The notes beneath the pieces are model-generated. The model had not been told where the DNA came from. It ran no database searches and saw nothing but the letters and a program-made list of their open reading frames with translations. From Rhodobacteraceae bacterium CCMM004 (GTDB lineage Bacteria; Pseudomonadota; Alphaproteobacteria; Rhodobacterales; Rhodobacteraceae), in contig RZWH01000005.1 of NCBI GenBank assembly GCA_004005435.1, positions 186,001 to 250,000 on the forward strand: a stretch of DNA of 64,000 bases, read 5' to 3'. Made by a program: the position numbers and the translations under genes. Of the stretch, positions 48,022-57,423 are shown piece by piece. The stretch's first letter is position 1; each line of letters opens with the position of its first letter.

Positions 48022-48774
48022 ATGGAGCTGAGTGCGGGGTTCTTCGCCCTAGCCGTGCCCGCGGTGATCTTTGCGGGGGTGTCAAAGGGCGGGTTCGGGT
48101 CGGGCGCGGCCTTTGCCGCGGCGCCGTTTCTGGCCCTGATCCTGGAGCCGGGCCAGGCGATCGGGGTCATGCTGCCCCTGCTCATGCTCATGGATGTCGC
48201 GGCGCTCAAGCCCTACTGGCGCCAGTGGAACCGTGCCATCGCGCGGCGGCTGATCCTGGCGGGGCTGCCTGGCGTGGCCCTCGGTGCTGCGCTCTACGGC
48301 CTGGCCGACGCCGACGTCATGCGGCTCCTGATCGGAGGCGTGGCGCTGGGCTTCGTCGCGTTCCGCCTGTCGATCGAGGTGGGATGGCTGCGCCCCGAAC
48401 GGCTCCACATGGCGCCGGCCTGGGGGTGGTTCTGGGGCGCTCTCGCGGGATTCACCAGCTTTATCAGCCATGCCGGGGGGCCGCCCGCCGCCGTCTACAT
48501 GCTCAGCCAGAGGATGACCAAGGCCGAGTATCAGGCGACCACTGTGATCCTGTTCTGGGCGGTCAATCTCATGAAGGCGGTGCCCTACGCGGCTCTGGGC
48601 ATGTTCACCCCCGCCACCCTGACCGCCGGACTGTGGCTGGCTCCGGTGGCCCTGTTCGGCATCTGGCTGGGGGTGAAACTGCACCGCATGGTATCGGAGC
48701 GGACGTTCTTCCGCCTGACCTATCTTTTCTTGGTGCTCACGGGGGCCAAGCTGATCTGGGACGCCCTGACCTGA
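48022..48774 (+). CDS. TauE/SafE-family membrane permease
   Basis: A 250-residue inner-membrane protein with 7-8 hydrophobic helices. TauE/SafE motifs are VPAVIFAGVSKGGFGSGAAFAAAPFLAL at the start and GFTSFISHAGGPPAAVYML in the middle, the two pseudo-repeats. Members export or import sulfite, sulfoacetate and other organosulfur anions; the substrate cannot be told here. It is divergent from the PRC-barrel gene with about 190 bases between, and convergent with the next small gene. Confidence 0.88.
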   Translation: MELSAGFFALAVPAVIFAGVSKGGFGSGAAFAAAPFLALILEPGQAIGVMLPLLMLMDVAALKPYWRQWNRAIARRLILAGLPGVALGAALYGLADADVMRLLIGGVALGFVAFRLSIEVGWLRPERLHMAPAWGWFWGALAGFTSFISHAGGPPAAVYMLSQRMTKAEYQATTVILFWAVNLMKAVPYAALGMFTPATLTAGLWLAPVALFGIWLGVKLHRMVSERTFFRLTYLFLVLTGAKLIWDALT

Positions 48775-48777
48775 GGC

Positions 48778-49092
48778 TCAGGCCGGGTCGCCCTGGGGCG
48801 GTAGCGCCTCGGCCAGCGTCTCGAACCCCTCGCCGGCGGCGGCGATGCAGGTGACCCCGTCGGGCAGGGTGACCGTGATCGTCCAGCTCCCGGTGTCGAG
48901 ATTGGCGAAGGTTTCGACGACGACGCCGTTGGCGCCCATGCCGATGGACTGCCGCGTCTCGGAGAACTGGCCTTGGAGTTTTTCCAGGACCACCGGCCGA
49001 GGCGCGCAGTTGCGCCCCTGGGCAAACGCGTGCTGGGTGGCCAGCGCCATGGCGCCGAGCCCGAGGGAGAGGGCGAGGAAAGTGGTGCGCAT
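48778..49092 (-). CDS. small exported protein
   Basis: A 104-residue periplasmic protein. The signal peptide is MRTTFLALSLGLGAMALATQHAFA. The mature part contains two Cys (RNCAPRP, VTCIAAA) that may form a disulphide and a beta-strand-rich core (GVVVETFANLDTGSWTITVTLPDG). No family is recognised. The stop lies 4 bases from the TauE stop (convergent). No function is proposed. Confidence 0.7.
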   Translation of the reverse strand: MRTTFLALSLGLGAMALATQHAFAQGRNCAPRPVVLEKLQGQFSETRQSIGMGANGVVVETFANLDTGSWTITVTLPDGVTCIAAAGEGFETLAEALPPQGDPA

Positions 49093-49322
49093 GTCGGGTC
49101 CCCTTTGTCATGCGGGCCGGACGCGCGCAGCGCCGAGACCGGGGGCACGGGCGGTGCGCGGGTCTCGGACTGGGCGGGCGCAGGAGGCGCTCGCTGTGGG
49201 GGAGCCTGCGGCGCAAGGGTTGCGGTGCGGTAAACGGTCCGCCCTGCTGCGCCGCGGCGAAAAGGGGTTGCGTCATGCTGCGGAATGGCGATGGTGCGCG
49301 CAAGAATGTTGCGAGGCCGCCC

Positions 49323-50198
49323 ATGACCGATGCTCAGTCGCGCCCCTGGCGCTCTGTCCTCTACATCCCAGGCTCCAAGACGCGGGCGCTCGACAAGGCC
49401 CGCGGCCTCGCGGTGGACGCGATCATCTTCGACCTGGAGGACGCCGTGGCGCCGTCCGAGAAGGGCGCCGCCCGCGAGACCCTGGCGGGGGAGTTGCGGG
49501 CGGGCGGCTATGGCCGGCGCGCCGGGCTGGTGCGGGTGAACGCGCTCGACACGGACTGGGGCGGCGACGACGTGGCGGCCCTGGGCGCGCTGGCACCCGA
49601 CGCGGTGCTGCTGCCCAAGGTCAACGGGGCGGCGGACGTGGCGGCGCTGGCCGAGCGGCTGGACGCCGCGGGCGCCCCGGACACCGCCATCTGGGCGATG
49701 ATGGAGACGCCGGAGGGCGTGCTCAACGCCGCCGGGATCGCGCGCGCGCCGCGGATGGCGGGCTTTGTCCTCGGCACCAACGACCTGGCCAAGGACCTGC
49801 GCTGCCGCCCGGGCGGCGACCGGATGCCGCTGATGACGGCGCTCCAGACGTGCCTGCTGGCGGCGCGGGCGGCGGGGATCGTCTGCGTCGACGGGGTCTA
49901 CAACGCGTTCAAGGACGCCGAGGGGCTGGAAGCCGAGTGCGTGCAGGGCCGCGACCTGGGGATGGACGGCAAGACGCTGATCCACCCCGCGCAGGTCGAG
50001 GTGGCCAACCGTGTCTTCGCCCCGGACCCGGCGGCGCTGGACCTCGCCCGGCGGCAGATCGACGCCTTTGCCGAGGCCGAGGCGGCCGGGCAGGGCGTCG
50101 CCGTGGTGGATGGCCAGATCGTGGAGAATCTGCATATCGTCACCGCGCGCGCGCTTCTGGCCCGCGCCGACGCCATCGCCGCACTGGAGACGCAATGA
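49323..50198 (+). CDS. HpcH/HpaI-family CoA ester lyase, malyl-CoA thioesterase/lyase-like
   Basis: A 291-residue CitE/Mcl-type TIM barrel. Motifs: SVLYIPGSKTRALDKA at the N-terminus, IIFDLEDAVAPSEK with metal-binding Asp/Glu, METPEGVLN with the second metal Glu, then FVLGTNDLAKDL and DGVYNAFKDAEG. The size is close to the (3S)-malyl-CoA thioesterase (Mcl2) of Rhodobacter. It heads a coupled operon ending with mesaconyl-CoA hydratase, which places it in the ethylmalonyl-CoA pathway. Lyase versus thioesterase cannot be decided from sequence. ATG 49323 was chosen by family alignment. Confidence 0.82.
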   Translation: MTDAQSRPWRSVLYIPGSKTRALDKARGLAVDAIIFDLEDAVAPSEKGAARETLAGELRAGGYGRRAGLVRVNALDTDWGGDDVAALGALAPDAVLLPKVNGAADVAALAERLDAAGAPDTAIWAMMETPEGVLNAAGIARAPRMAGFVLGTNDLAKDLRCRPGGDRMPLMTALQTCLLAARAAGIVCVDGVYNAFKDAEGLEAECVQGRDLGMDGKTLIHPAQVEVANRVFAPDPAALDLARRQIDAFAEAEAAGQGVAVVDGQIVENLHIVTARALLARADAIAALETQ

Positions 50199-50755
50199 CC
50201 CTTCTGATCCTCGGCCTGATCCTCTGGATCGGGGCCCACATGTTCAAGCGCCTGGCCCCCGGCGGCCGCGCGGCGATGCAGGAGAAGATGGGCGACGCCT
50301 CCAAGGGCGTCGTGGCCGGTGTGCTGGTGCTGTCGGTGGTGCTGATGGTGCTGGGCTATCGCTGGGCCGAGTTCATCCCGGTCTACGACCCGCCCATGTG
50401 GGGCGTGCACCTCAACAACCTCGGGATGCTGATCGCGGTGGGGCTGTTCGGCCTCGGCTCGTCCAAGAGCCCGCTCAGGGCCAAGATGCGCCACCCGATG
50501 CTGACCGGCTTCGCGCTGTGGGCCGCCGTGCACCTGTTGGTGAACGGCGACCTGGCCTCGGTGATCCTGTTCGGCGCGCTGCTGATCTGGGCGCTGGTCG
50601 AGATCCCGCTGATCAACCGCGCGGTGCCCGACTACACCCCCTATCAGGGCGGCACCACGGCCGGCACGATACGTCTCGTCGTGATCACCGTGGTCGTCTA
50701 CCTGGTCATCGGCCTGATCCACGGCTGGCTCGGCCCCTGGCCCTTCCCGCAATGA
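50195..50755 (+). CDS. NnrU-family membrane protein
   Basis: A 186-residue inner-membrane protein with about six helices (LLILGLILWIGAHMFKRLAP; GMLIAVGLFGLGSSKSPLRAKMRHPMLTGFALWAAVHLLVNGDLASVILFG). HPMLTGFALWAAVHL is typical of the NnrU group, named from a gene near nitrite/NO reduction, with no denitrification genes here. The biochemical role is not settled. Coupled to the malyl-CoA enzyme (ATGA) and to the DUF1737 gene. Confidence 0.85.
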   Translation: MTLLILGLILWIGAHMFKRLAPGGRAAMQEKMGDASKGVVAGVLVLSVVLMVLGYRWAEFIPVYDPPMWGVHLNNLGMLIAVGLFGLGSSKSPLRAKMRHPMLTGFALWAAVHLLVNGDLASVILFGALLIWALVEIPLINRAVPDYTPYQGGTTAGTIRLVVITVVVYLVIGLIHGWLGPWPFPQ

Positions 50756-50964
50756 GCGGCACGCTGCTCTACCGTCTGCTCACCGGCGACGACACCTCGG
50801 CCTTCTGCCACAAGGTCAGCGCGGCGCTGGCCTCAGGCTGGCGCCTCCACGGCAGCCCCGCCTACGCCTTCGACGCGCAGAACGGCGTGATGCGCTGCGC
50901 TCAGGCGGTGACGAAAGAGGTCGACCGCCCCTATAACCCCGACATGAAGCTCGGCGCCCAATGA
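50752..50964 (+). CDS. small DUF1737-type protein
   Basis: A 70-residue cytosolic protein with the DUF1737 pattern YRLLTGDDTSAFCHKVSAALASGWRLHGSPAYAFDAQNG. Members are small proteins of unknown function, often C-terminal parts of larger ones. It overlaps genes on both sides by ATGA, so it is clearly expressed from the nnrU-mch transcript. Confidence 0.82.
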   Translation: MSGTLLYRLLTGDDTSAFCHKVSAALASGWRLHGSPAYAFDAQNGVMRCAQAVTKEVDRPYNPDMKLGAQ

Positions 50965-51989
50965 CCAAGACCAACCCCGGCCGCTTTTTCGAGGACTACC
51001 GGATCGGCGAGACGATCCGCCATCCCGTGCCGCGCACCGTGGGGAGCGGCGAGCGGGCGCTCTATCACGCGCTCTATCCCGCGCGGCACGCGCTCTACTC
51101 CTCCGACGCCTTCGCGCGGGCCTGCGGTCTGCCCGGCAGCCCCCTGGACGATCTGATCGCCTTCCACGTGGTGTTCGGCAAGACGGTGCCGGACATCTCG
51201 CTGAACGCGGTCGCCAATCTCGGCTATGCCGAGGGGCGGTGGCTGCGCCCGGTCTGGCCCGGCGACACGTTGACCTCGGAGAGCGAGGTCATCGGGCTCA
51301 AGCAGAACTCCAACGGCCGCAGCGGCGTCGTCTGGGTGCGCACGGTGGGCCGTAATCAGGACGGCGCAGCGGTGCTGAGCTATGTCCGCTGGGTCATGGT
51401 GCGCAAGCGCGACGAGGACGCCCCGGCGCCCGAGACCGCGATCCCGGATCTGGCGGCAACGGTGGCACCGGAGGACCTGGTGGTGACCGAGGGTCTGGAC
51501 TTTACCGACTACGACGTCGCCCAGGCGGGCGAGCCGCACCGCTGGGGCGACTATGCGGTGGGCGAGGTGATCGACCATGTGGACGGCGTGACCGTGGAAG
51601 AGGCCGAGCACATGCTGGCCACCCGCCTGTGGCAGAACACCGCCAAGGTGCATTTCGACGCGACGCTGCGCGACGACGGGCGGCGGCTGATCTACGGGGG
51701 CCACGTCATCAGCCTGGCCCGCGCGCTCAGCTTTAACGGCCTGGCCAATGCGCAGATGATGGTGGGGCTGAACGGGGGGGCGCATGCCAATCCGTGCTTT
51801 GCCGGGGATACCGTGCGCGCTTGGTCCGAGGTGCTGGACTGCGCCGAGACGTCTGCCCCCGGCGTCGGCGCCCTGCGCCTGCGGCTGGTGGCGACCAAGG
51901 GCGAGGGTGAGGGGCTGAAGGACGACCGAGGCAAATACCTGCCCCATGTCCTGTTGGATCTCGACTATTGGGCGCTGATCCCCACCTGA
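50961..51989 (+). CDS. mch: mesaconyl-CoA hydratase (beta-methylmalyl-CoA dehydratase)
   Basis: A 342-residue double-hotdog MaoC-type hydratase acting in the ethylmalonyl-CoA pathway between mesaconyl-C1-CoA and beta-methylmalyl-CoA. It begins NPGRFFEDYRIGETIRHPVPRTVGSGERALYHALYPARHALYSSDAFARACGLPGSPLDDLIAFHVVFGKTVPDISLNAVANLGYAE. The second half has HFDATLRDDGRRLIYGGHVISLARALSFNGLANA. The length equals Rhodobacter Mch (about 343). The operon with the malyl-CoA enzyme fits the pathway. Confidence 0.92.
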   Translation: MTKTNPGRFFEDYRIGETIRHPVPRTVGSGERALYHALYPARHALYSSDAFARACGLPGSPLDDLIAFHVVFGKTVPDISLNAVANLGYAEGRWLRPVWPGDTLTSESEVIGLKQNSNGRSGVVWVRTVGRNQDGAAVLSYVRWVMVRKRDEDAPAPETAIPDLAATVAPEDLVVTEGLDFTDYDVAQAGEPHRWGDYAVGEVIDHVDGVTVEEAEHMLATRLWQNTAKVHFDATLRDDGRRLIYGGHVISLARALSFNGLANAQMMVGLNGGAHANPCFAGDTVRAWSEVLDCAETSAPGVGALRLRLVATKGEGEGLKDDRGKYLPHVLLDLDYWALIPT

Positions 51990-52179
51990 GTATCGGCCGC
52001 ACCGCCCGCGCATCGCGGGGACGCCCGGCGGCCCTGCAATCGGCTGCTTTCGGCGCTTCGCGCGCAGGTCGTCCTTGCACGGCTTCCATAGTGCGCCCCG
52101 CTCCGGCGATGGATCGCCGCACCGCGACCCGGCGACGCGCGGGGTTGCACGCACGGGGCGGGGGGCGGATGTTGGCGTC

Positions 52180-53022
52180 ATGAGATCGACGCTCCTCTTC
52201 GCAGGTCCGGCGGGCTGTCTCGCCGCCGGCCTCGCCGCGCCGGCCGCGGCGGGCGAGGTCGACCGCTTCGTCGAATCGAACCTCCTCGCCGCGCTCTATC
52301 ACGAGATCGGGCATGCGGTGATCGACGGCTACACCTTGCCCATCTATGCCAGCGAGGAGGACGCCGCCGACACGTTCAGCGCGCTCCTGATCCACGCCTG
52401 GCATGACGAGGCCGAGGCTATGGCGATGGTTCGCGACACCGCGCTGGCCTTTCGCGGCGAGGACGCCTTGAGGGTTGAGGACGGGCAAGAGCTGGCGTTC
52501 TGGAGCATCTATGCCCCCGACCTGCAACGCGCCTATGACGCGGTCTGCCTGGTCTACGGGGCCGCGCCCGAGCGGCGCGCCGCGCTTCTCAGCGACCCCG
52601 GCCTCCCCGACGAGCGGGCGCAGTTCTGCGCCGACGAGTTCGACCTGGCCTGGTCCAGTTGGGAGCCGGTGCTGGACGACCTCGCGACCCTGCGCGAGGT
52701 CGGCGAAGGGTCAGTTCCGTCGCTCGACATCCAGGTGGCCCTGGCGCCGCGGATCGAACGGGCGCTGGTGTCGGCGGTGACCCGCATCGGCGGCGCCGTG
52801 CACCTCCCCATGCCGGTGCGCATCGAGGTGGCGCTCTGCGGCGAGGCCAATGCCTTCTACGACTACGACCACGACACCATCCTGATGTGCCGCGAATATA
52901 TCGACCACTTCGCCGTTCTGGCGGAGGTTATGGGAATTCGTGATCACACCGATTGCGGCAGTGATCACGTTGGTCGAAAATCCGACCGACTGCGACGGAA
53001 AGACTGCTCTGACGACCGCTAA
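52180..53022 (+). CDS. exported DUF4344-like metallopeptidase
   Basis: A 280-residue exported protein. The signal peptide ends at AAPAAAG. The zinc motif is HEIGH (His41, Glu42, His45) in LAALYHEIGHAVIDGYTLPIYASEEDAAD, and Glu59, Glu60 or Asp61 gives the third ligand. DUF4344 proteins have this arrangement and a late catalytic/structural segment CGEANAFYDYDHDTILMCREYI, also present. The last ~30 residues (GIRDHTDCGSDHVGRKSDRLRRKD) are unlike the rest and are encoded by DNA carrying the presumed sdh operators, so the tail may be read-through of promoter DNA. Confidence 0.78.
   Translation: MRSTLLFAGPAGCLAAGLAAPAAAGEVDRFVESNLLAALYHEIGHAVIDGYTLPIYASEEDAADTFSALLIHAWHDEAEAMAMVRDTALAFRGEDALRVEDGQELAFWSIYAPDLQRAYDAVCLVYGAAPERRAALLSDPGLPDERAQFCADEFDLAWSSWEPVLDDLATLREVGEGSVPSLDIQVALAPRIERALVSAVTRIGGAVHLPMPVRIEVALCGEANAFYDYDHDTILMCREYIDHFAVLAEVMGIRDHTDCGSDHVGRKSDRLRRKDCSDDR
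52940..52968. promoter_or_regulatory. paired GTGATCAC operators upstream of sdhC
   Basis: Two copies of the palindrome GTGATCAC (52940-52947 and 52961-52968) with centres 21 bp apart, about 130-160 bases upstream of sdhC. They match the sites in front of sucC in core and spacing. They lie within the 3' end of the DUF4344 reading frame. Confidence 0.6.
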
Positions 53023-53100
53023 CCGGCGTGACTCGGGCGGCAAAACCGCTATCCATGGGACAGGCGCCGTCCGTGGCGTGAGACGAACAAGGGGACCGCA

Positions 53101-53484
53101 ATGGCCGACGTGAACCGGGGCAACCGCCCGCTGAGCCCGCATCTGTCGATCTACCGCCCGCAGCTCAACTCGATCACCTCGATCCTGACGCGGATCACCG
53201 GCAATGCTTTGGTCGTCGGCGCGTTGATGGTGACCTGGTGGTTCCTCGCGGCGGCGACGGGCCCGGACTATTTCGCGACCGCCGACGCGTTCGTGACCTC
53301 GTGGTTCGGCGATCTGGTGCTGTTCCTGTCGCTCTGGGCGCTGTGGTATCACAGCCTCGCGGGGCTCCGGCATCTCTACTGGGACACCGGCCGGGGGTTC
53401 GAGCTCGACACCGCGGAAAAGCTCGGTTGGGCCGTCGTCGGCGGCTCGGTCCTGCTGACCCTGCTCACCGTCGCCGTGATCTGA
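53101..53484 (+). CDS. sdhC: succinate dehydrogenase cytochrome b556 subunit
   Basis: A 127-residue membrane anchor of complex II. The family start NRPLSPHLSIYRPQLNSITSILTRITGNAL contains the quinone-site Ser and Arg. The heme-ligand His lies in LWYHSLAGLRHLYWD. Three helices are evident. It transfers electrons from the Fe-S subunit to ubiquinone together with SdhD, encoded 10 bases later. An AAGGGG site precedes the ATG. First gene of the sdh operon. Confidence 0.95.
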   Translation: MADVNRGNRPLSPHLSIYRPQLNSITSILTRITGNALVVGALMVTWWFLAAATGPDYFATADAFVTSWFGDLVLFLSLWALWYHSLAGLRHLYWDTGRGFELDTAEKLGWAVVGGSVLLTLLTVAVI

Positions 53485-53494
53485 GGAGACCCCG

Positions 53495-53866
53495 ATGGCT
53501 TTCATGACCGCCCGCAAGCGTGCCGCCGGCCTGGGCTCGGCCAAGTCCGGGACCGAGCATTTCTGGAACATGACGGTGAGCAGCGTCGCCCTGGTGATCC
53601 TGGTCCCGCTCTTCGTCTTCACCTTCGGCCCGATCCTGGGCGCCCCTTACGAGGAGGTCGCCGCTTACTACGGCCGCCCGTTCCCGGCGATCGTCGCCGC
53701 GTTGACGCTGGCGGTGGGATGGATGCACTTCAAGGGCGGGGTGCAGGTTCTGATCGAGGACTACACCGACGGCCTGACCCGCAAGGCGCTGATCATCGGC
53801 ACGATTTGCCTGTCCTACGCCGCCGCCGCGGTGGGCGTCTTCGCCCTCGTGCGCCTGGCACTCTGA
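53495..53866 (+). CDS. sdhD: succinate dehydrogenase hydrophobic anchor subunit
   Basis: A 123-residue anchor protein with three hydrophobic helices. It begins RKRAAGLGSAKSGTEHFWNMTVSSVALVILVPLF. The segment GWMHFKGGVQVLIEDYTD is typical of alphaproteobacterial SdhD and carries the heme/quinone-site His and Asp-Tyr. GAGGAGA gives a good ribosome site. It is followed by a 56-codon open frame before sdhA. Confidence 0.93.
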   Translation: MAFMTARKRAAGLGSAKSGTEHFWNMTVSSVALVILVPLFVFTFGPILGAPYEEVAAYYGRPFPAIVAALTLAVGWMHFKGGVQVLIEDYTDGLTRKALIIGTICLSYAAAAVGVFALVRLAL

Positions 53867-53873
53867 GGGGCCG

Positions 53874-54044
53874 ATGATGACGCCGCAGCAGAGCGCGCGG
53901 ACGTTGGCGCGTGTCGAGATGCCCCGGGCTGACGCCGGGAGGCTCCGCGCCGCGATGCCGGGCCTCCCAGCGACCCCCGTCCTGGGGCCGGTGGCGTCCG
54001 CCGCGCCCGCAATTGTCGCAATCACCGCCGTCGCCGCGCCCTGA
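53874..54044 (+). CDS. possible 56-residue protein between sdhD and sdhA
   Basis: A short frame starting ATG-ATG (GAGGGGCCG upstream) seven bases after the sdhD stop. The product is Ala/Pro-rich with a basic N-terminal half ([24 protein letters not shown]) and a mildly hydrophobic end ([14 protein letters not shown]). It matches no family I know. Its position and ribosome site support expression; its composition argues for caution. It could alternatively be a noncoding spacer in the operon mRNA. Confidence 0.4.
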   Translation: MMTPQQSARTLARVEMPRADAGRLRAAMPGLPATPVLGPVASAAPAIVAITAVAAP

Positions 54045-54079
54045 CCGGGGCTGCGCACGGGAGAAGGAAGGCAGAAGAC

Positions 54080-55882
54080 ATGGCCGCATACGACACCCAA
54101 ATCCACACCTACGACGCCATCGTCGTCGGGGCCGGCGGATCGGGCCTCCGCGCCACGCTGGGCCTGGCCGAGCAGGGGCTCCGCACCGCCTGCATCACCA
54201 AGGTGTTCCCGACCCGCAGCCACACGGTCGCCGCGCAAGGCGGCATCGCCGCGTCGCTGGGCAATATGGGCCCCGACCATTGGCAGTGGCACATGTACGA
54301 TACGGTGAAGGGGTCGGACTGGCTGGGCGACACCGACGCCATGGAATACCTCGCCCGCGAGGCGCCCAAGGCCGTCTACGAACTGGAGCACTACGGCGTG
54401 CCGTTCAGCCGGACCGAGGAGGGCAAGATCTATCAGCGCCCCTTCGGCGGCCACACCACCGAGTTCGGCGAGGGCCCGCCGGTGCAGCGCACCTGCGCCG
54501 CGGCCGACCGCACCGGGCACGCCATCCTGCACACGCTCTACGGCCAGAGCCTCAAGAACGACGCCGAGTTCTTCATCGAGTACTTCGCCATCGACCTGAT
54601 CATGTCCGAGGACGGGCAGTGTCAGGGCGTTGTGGCGTGGTCGCTGGAGGACGGCAGCCTGCACATCTTCAACGCCAAGATGACGGTGCTGGCGACGGGG
54701 GGCTACGGTCGCGCCTATTTCTCGGCGACCTCGGCCCATACCTGCACCGGCGATGGCGGCGGCATGGTCGCGCGCCAAGGCCTGCCGCTTCAGGACATGG
54801 AGTTCGTGCAGTTCCACCCCACCGGCATCTACGGCGCCGGCTGCCTGATCACCGAAGGCGCGCGCGGCGAGGGCGGCTATCTGACCAACTCCGAGGGCGA
54901 GCGCTTCATGGAGCGCTATGCGCCGACCTACAAGGATCTGGCCTCGCGCGACGTGGTCAGCCGCTGCATGACGATGGAGATCCGCGAGGGCCGGGGCGTC
55001 GGCGCCGAGGGCGACCACATCCACCTCAACCTCAACCACCTGCCCAAGGAGGCGCTGGCCGAGCGCCTGCCGGGGATCAGCGAGAGCGCGCGGATCTTCG
55101 CCGGCGTCGACGTGACGAAAGAGCCGATCCCGGTCCTGCCCACGGTGCACTACAACATGGGCGGCATTCCCACGAACTATTGGGGCGAGGTTCTGAACCC
55201 GACCGAGGACGACCCCGACCGCATCGTGCCCGGCCTGATGGCGGTGGGTGAGGCGGGCTGCGCGTCCGTCCATGGCGCCAACCGCCTCGGCTCCAACAGC
55301 CTGATCGACCTGGTGGTGTTCGGCCGTGCCGCCGCGATCAAGGCGCGCGAGGTGGTGGACCCCGCCTCGGCCAATCCCCGCCTGAACCAGTCCAGCGTGG
55401 ACAAGGCGCTGGACCGGTTCGACGGGTTGCGCCATGCCAAGGGCACCACCGGCACTGCCGAGTTGCGGCTGGAGATGCAGAAGACGATGCAGCGCGACGC
55501 CGCGGTGTTCCGCACCGACGAGACGCTCGCGAACGGGGTCGAGGCGATGTACCAGGTCGCGGGCAAGATGGACGACATCGCCGTAACCGACCGGTCGCTG
55601 ATCTGGAACAGCGACCTGATGGAGACACTGGAGCTGACCAACCTCATGCCCAACGCGCTCGCCACCATCGTCGCCGCCGAGGCCCGCAAGGAGAGCCGCG
55701 GCGCGCACGCGCACGAGGACTATCCCGACCGTGACGACGAGAACTGGCGGATGCACAGCCTGGCCTTCGTCAACGGCAAGGTGGATTTGGCCTATCGCCC
55801 GGTGCACCTCAACCCGCTGCTGGGCCACAACGAGGGCGGCATCGACCTGGACAAGATCAAGCCCAAGGCGCGGGTCTATTGA
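54080..55882 (+). CDS. sdhA: succinate dehydrogenase flavoprotein subunit
   Basis: A 600-residue FAD protein oxidising succinate to fumarate. It has the dinucleotide motif [22 protein letters not shown] and the covalent-FAD His in [17 protein letters not shown]. Other motifs are [24 protein letters not shown] with active-site residues, [18 protein letters not shown], and [19 protein letters not shown]. The length is standard. AAGGAAGG precedes the ATG. Two small lipoprotein genes separate it from sdhB. Confidence 0.97.
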   Translation: MAAYDTQIHTYDAIVVGAGGSGLRATLGLAEQGLRTACITKVFPTRSHTVAAQGGIAASLGNMGPDHWQWHMYDTVKGSDWLGDTDAMEYLAREAPKAVYELEHYGVPFSRTEEGKIYQRPFGGHTTEFGEGPPVQRTCAAADRTGHAILHTLYGQSLKNDAEFFIEYFAIDLIMSEDGQCQGVVAWSLEDGSLHIFNAKMTVLATGGYGRAYFSATSAHTCTGDGGGMVARQGLPLQDMEFVQFHPTGIYGAGCLITEGARGEGGYLTNSEGERFMERYAPTYKDLASRDVVSRCMTMEIREGRGVGAEGDHIHLNLNHLPKEALAERLPGISESARIFAGVDVTKEPIPVLPTVHYNMGGIPTNYWGEVLNPTEDDPDRIVPGLMAVGEAGCASVHGANRLGSNSLIDLVVFGRAAAIKAREVVDPASANPRLNQSSVDKALDRFDGLRHAKGTTGTAELRLEMQKTMQRDAAVFRTDETLANGVEAMYQVAGKMDDIAVTDRSLIWNSDLMETLELTNLMPNALATIVAAEARKESRGAHAHEDYPDRDDENWRMHSLAFVNGKVDLAYRPVHLNPLLGHNEGGIDLDKIKPKARVY

Positions 55883-55896
55883 CCCGGTCGCGGACC

Positions 55897-56220
55897 ATGG
55901 AGGGCTCGGGCCGGGGGCGGGCGCTGCTGGCCCTCGCGCTGCTGCCCGGGTTGGCGGCCTGTGCGCCGATCTCGCCCGAACTGGCCGCGCGTCAGTGCGA
56001 GGCGGTCGCCCGCGAGGCGGCGGCGCAGCGGCAGGGCCCCACCCTGCGCCCGACAGGCAAGGCCGAGCTGGGCGTCGGCTCCGAGGGCGTGATCAGCGAC
56101 GTCGACGTGGGCTTCGTCCTCGGCTACCGGGTGTCGCCGCCGCCAGATCCCTACCGCGTCTACGACCAATGCGTCCGTCGCAAGTCGGGGCAGGGGCCGA
56201 TTCGCCCCTTGGTCCTGTGA
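55897..56220 (+). CDS. small lipoprotein between sdhA and sdhB (first)
   Basis: A 107-residue lipoprotein starting [22 protein letters not shown], with lipobox LAAC. The mature part has three further Cys (the second after ARQ) and a beta-strand segment ([31 protein letters not shown]). An in-frame TTG at 55879 overlapping the sdhA stop is the alternative start. The function is unknown. It is directly coupled to the next lipoprotein gene (TGATG). Confidence 0.7.
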   Translation: MEGSGRGRALLALALLPGLAACAPISPELAARQCEAVAREAAAQRQGPTLRPTGKAELGVGSEGVISDVDVGFVLGYRVSPPPDPYRVYDQCVRRKSGQGPIRPLVL

Positions 56221-56537
56221 TGCGCATACCCCTTGCGCTCCTCGTCGCGGCGCTGCCGCTGGCCGGCTGTGTCACGATGACGCAGGACCAGATCGCCCGC
56301 GAGGCCGCCCGCGCCGCGATCACGCCGGTGGTGGTGCGCGAGTTTCCGGGCGTTCCGGTGGAACCGGCGCTCGACTGCCTCATCGACAACGCCTCGGCCA
56401 ACGAGATCCTGGCGCTCGCCGCCGACAGCGTGGGTGGCCCGACCGCATCGACGGTCGAGATCGTCACCCGCATCGCCGCCCGTCCCGCGACGCTTCAATG
56501 CCTCGCCAGCGACGGGCTGAGCGCCTTCCTGAGATAG
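56220..56537 (+). CDS. small lipoprotein between sdhA and sdhB (second)
   Basis: A 105-residue lipoprotein with signal peptide [17 protein letters not shown] (lipobox LAGC). The mature part is helical, with a conserved-looking [17 protein letters not shown] and a second Cys near the C-terminus ([10 protein letters not shown]). It starts at an ATG sharing one base with the previous stop and ends 11 bases before sdhB. The function is not known; co-transcription with complex II is clear from spacing. Confidence 0.75.
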   Translation: MRIPLALLVAALPLAGCVTMTQDQIAREAARAAITPVVVREFPGVPVEPALDCLIDNASANEILALAADSVGGPTASTVEIVTRIAARPATLQCLASDGLSAFLR

Positions 56538-56548
56538 GAGTCCTCCGA

Positions 56549-57328
56549 ATGGTTCAGCTCACCCTGCCCAAGAACAGCCGCATCAAGACCGGCAAGACCT
56601 GGCCCAAGCCCGAGGGCGCCACCAACCTGCGCAAGTTCCAGATCTACCGCTGGGATCCGGACGCGGGCGAGAACCCGCGCGTCGACACCTATTTCGTCGA
56701 CCTGGAGACCTGCGGGCCCATGGTCCTGGACGCGCTGATCAAGATCAAGAACGAGATCGATCCGACGCTGACCTTCCGCCGCTCCTGCCGAGAGGGGATC
56801 TGCGGCTCCTGCGCGATGAACATCGACGGGATCAATACGCTGGCCTGCATCTACGGCATGGACGAGATCAAGGGCGACGTGAAGATCTATCCCCTGCCGC
56901 ACATGCCCGTGGTCAAGGATCTGATCCCCGACCTGACCCATTTCTACGCTCAGCACGCCGCGGTCATGCCTTGGCTGGAGACCAAGACCAGCCGCCCCCA
57001 GACCGAGTGGCGCCAGTCCATCGAGGACCGCAAGAAGCTCGACGGTCTTTATGAATGCGTGATGTGCGCCTCCTGCTCGACCTCGTGCCCCAGCTATTGG
57101 TGGAACGGGGACCGCTATCTCGGGCCCGCCGCGCTGCTCCACGCCTATCGCTGGATCATCGATTCGCGCGACGAGGCCACGGGTGAGCGGCTGGACGATC
57201 TGGAGGATCCGTTCAAACTTTATCGGTGCCATACAATCATGAATTGCACCCGCACCTGCCCCAAAGGCCTGAATCCGGCCAAGGCCATCGCCGAGATCAA
57301 GCGCCTGATGGTGGAGCGCGCCGTCTGA
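56549..57328 (+). CDS. sdhB: succinate dehydrogenase iron-sulfur subunit
   Basis: A 259-residue protein carrying the three Fe-S clusters of complex II. The 2Fe-2S ligands are in [22 protein letters not shown]. The 4Fe-4S and 3Fe-4S ligands are in [19 protein letters not shown] and [17 protein letters not shown]. The N-terminus [16 protein letters not shown] is usual in the group. TAGGAG precedes the ATG. It closes the sdh operon; a histidine kinase gene follows after 95 bases. Confidence 0.97.
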   Translation: MVQLTLPKNSRIKTGKTWPKPEGATNLRKFQIYRWDPDAGENPRVDTYFVDLETCGPMVLDALIKIKNEIDPTLTFRRSCREGICGSCAMNIDGINTLACIYGMDEIKGDVKIYPLPHMPVVKDLIPDLTHFYAQHAAVMPWLETKTSRPQTEWRQSIEDRKKLDGLYECVMCASCSTSCPSYWWNGDRYLGPAALLHAYRWIIDSRDEATGERLDDLEDPFKLYRCHTIMNCTRTCPKGLNPAKAIAEIKRLMVERAV

Positions 57329-57423
57329 TCCGCCCCGTGGCTTAATCTTCTTTGCATCGGTTAACGGACTGGCAAGGAAGATTGGCGCACTGTGCCCCCT
57401 GTGGTTGAAACACGGGTGAGGCG

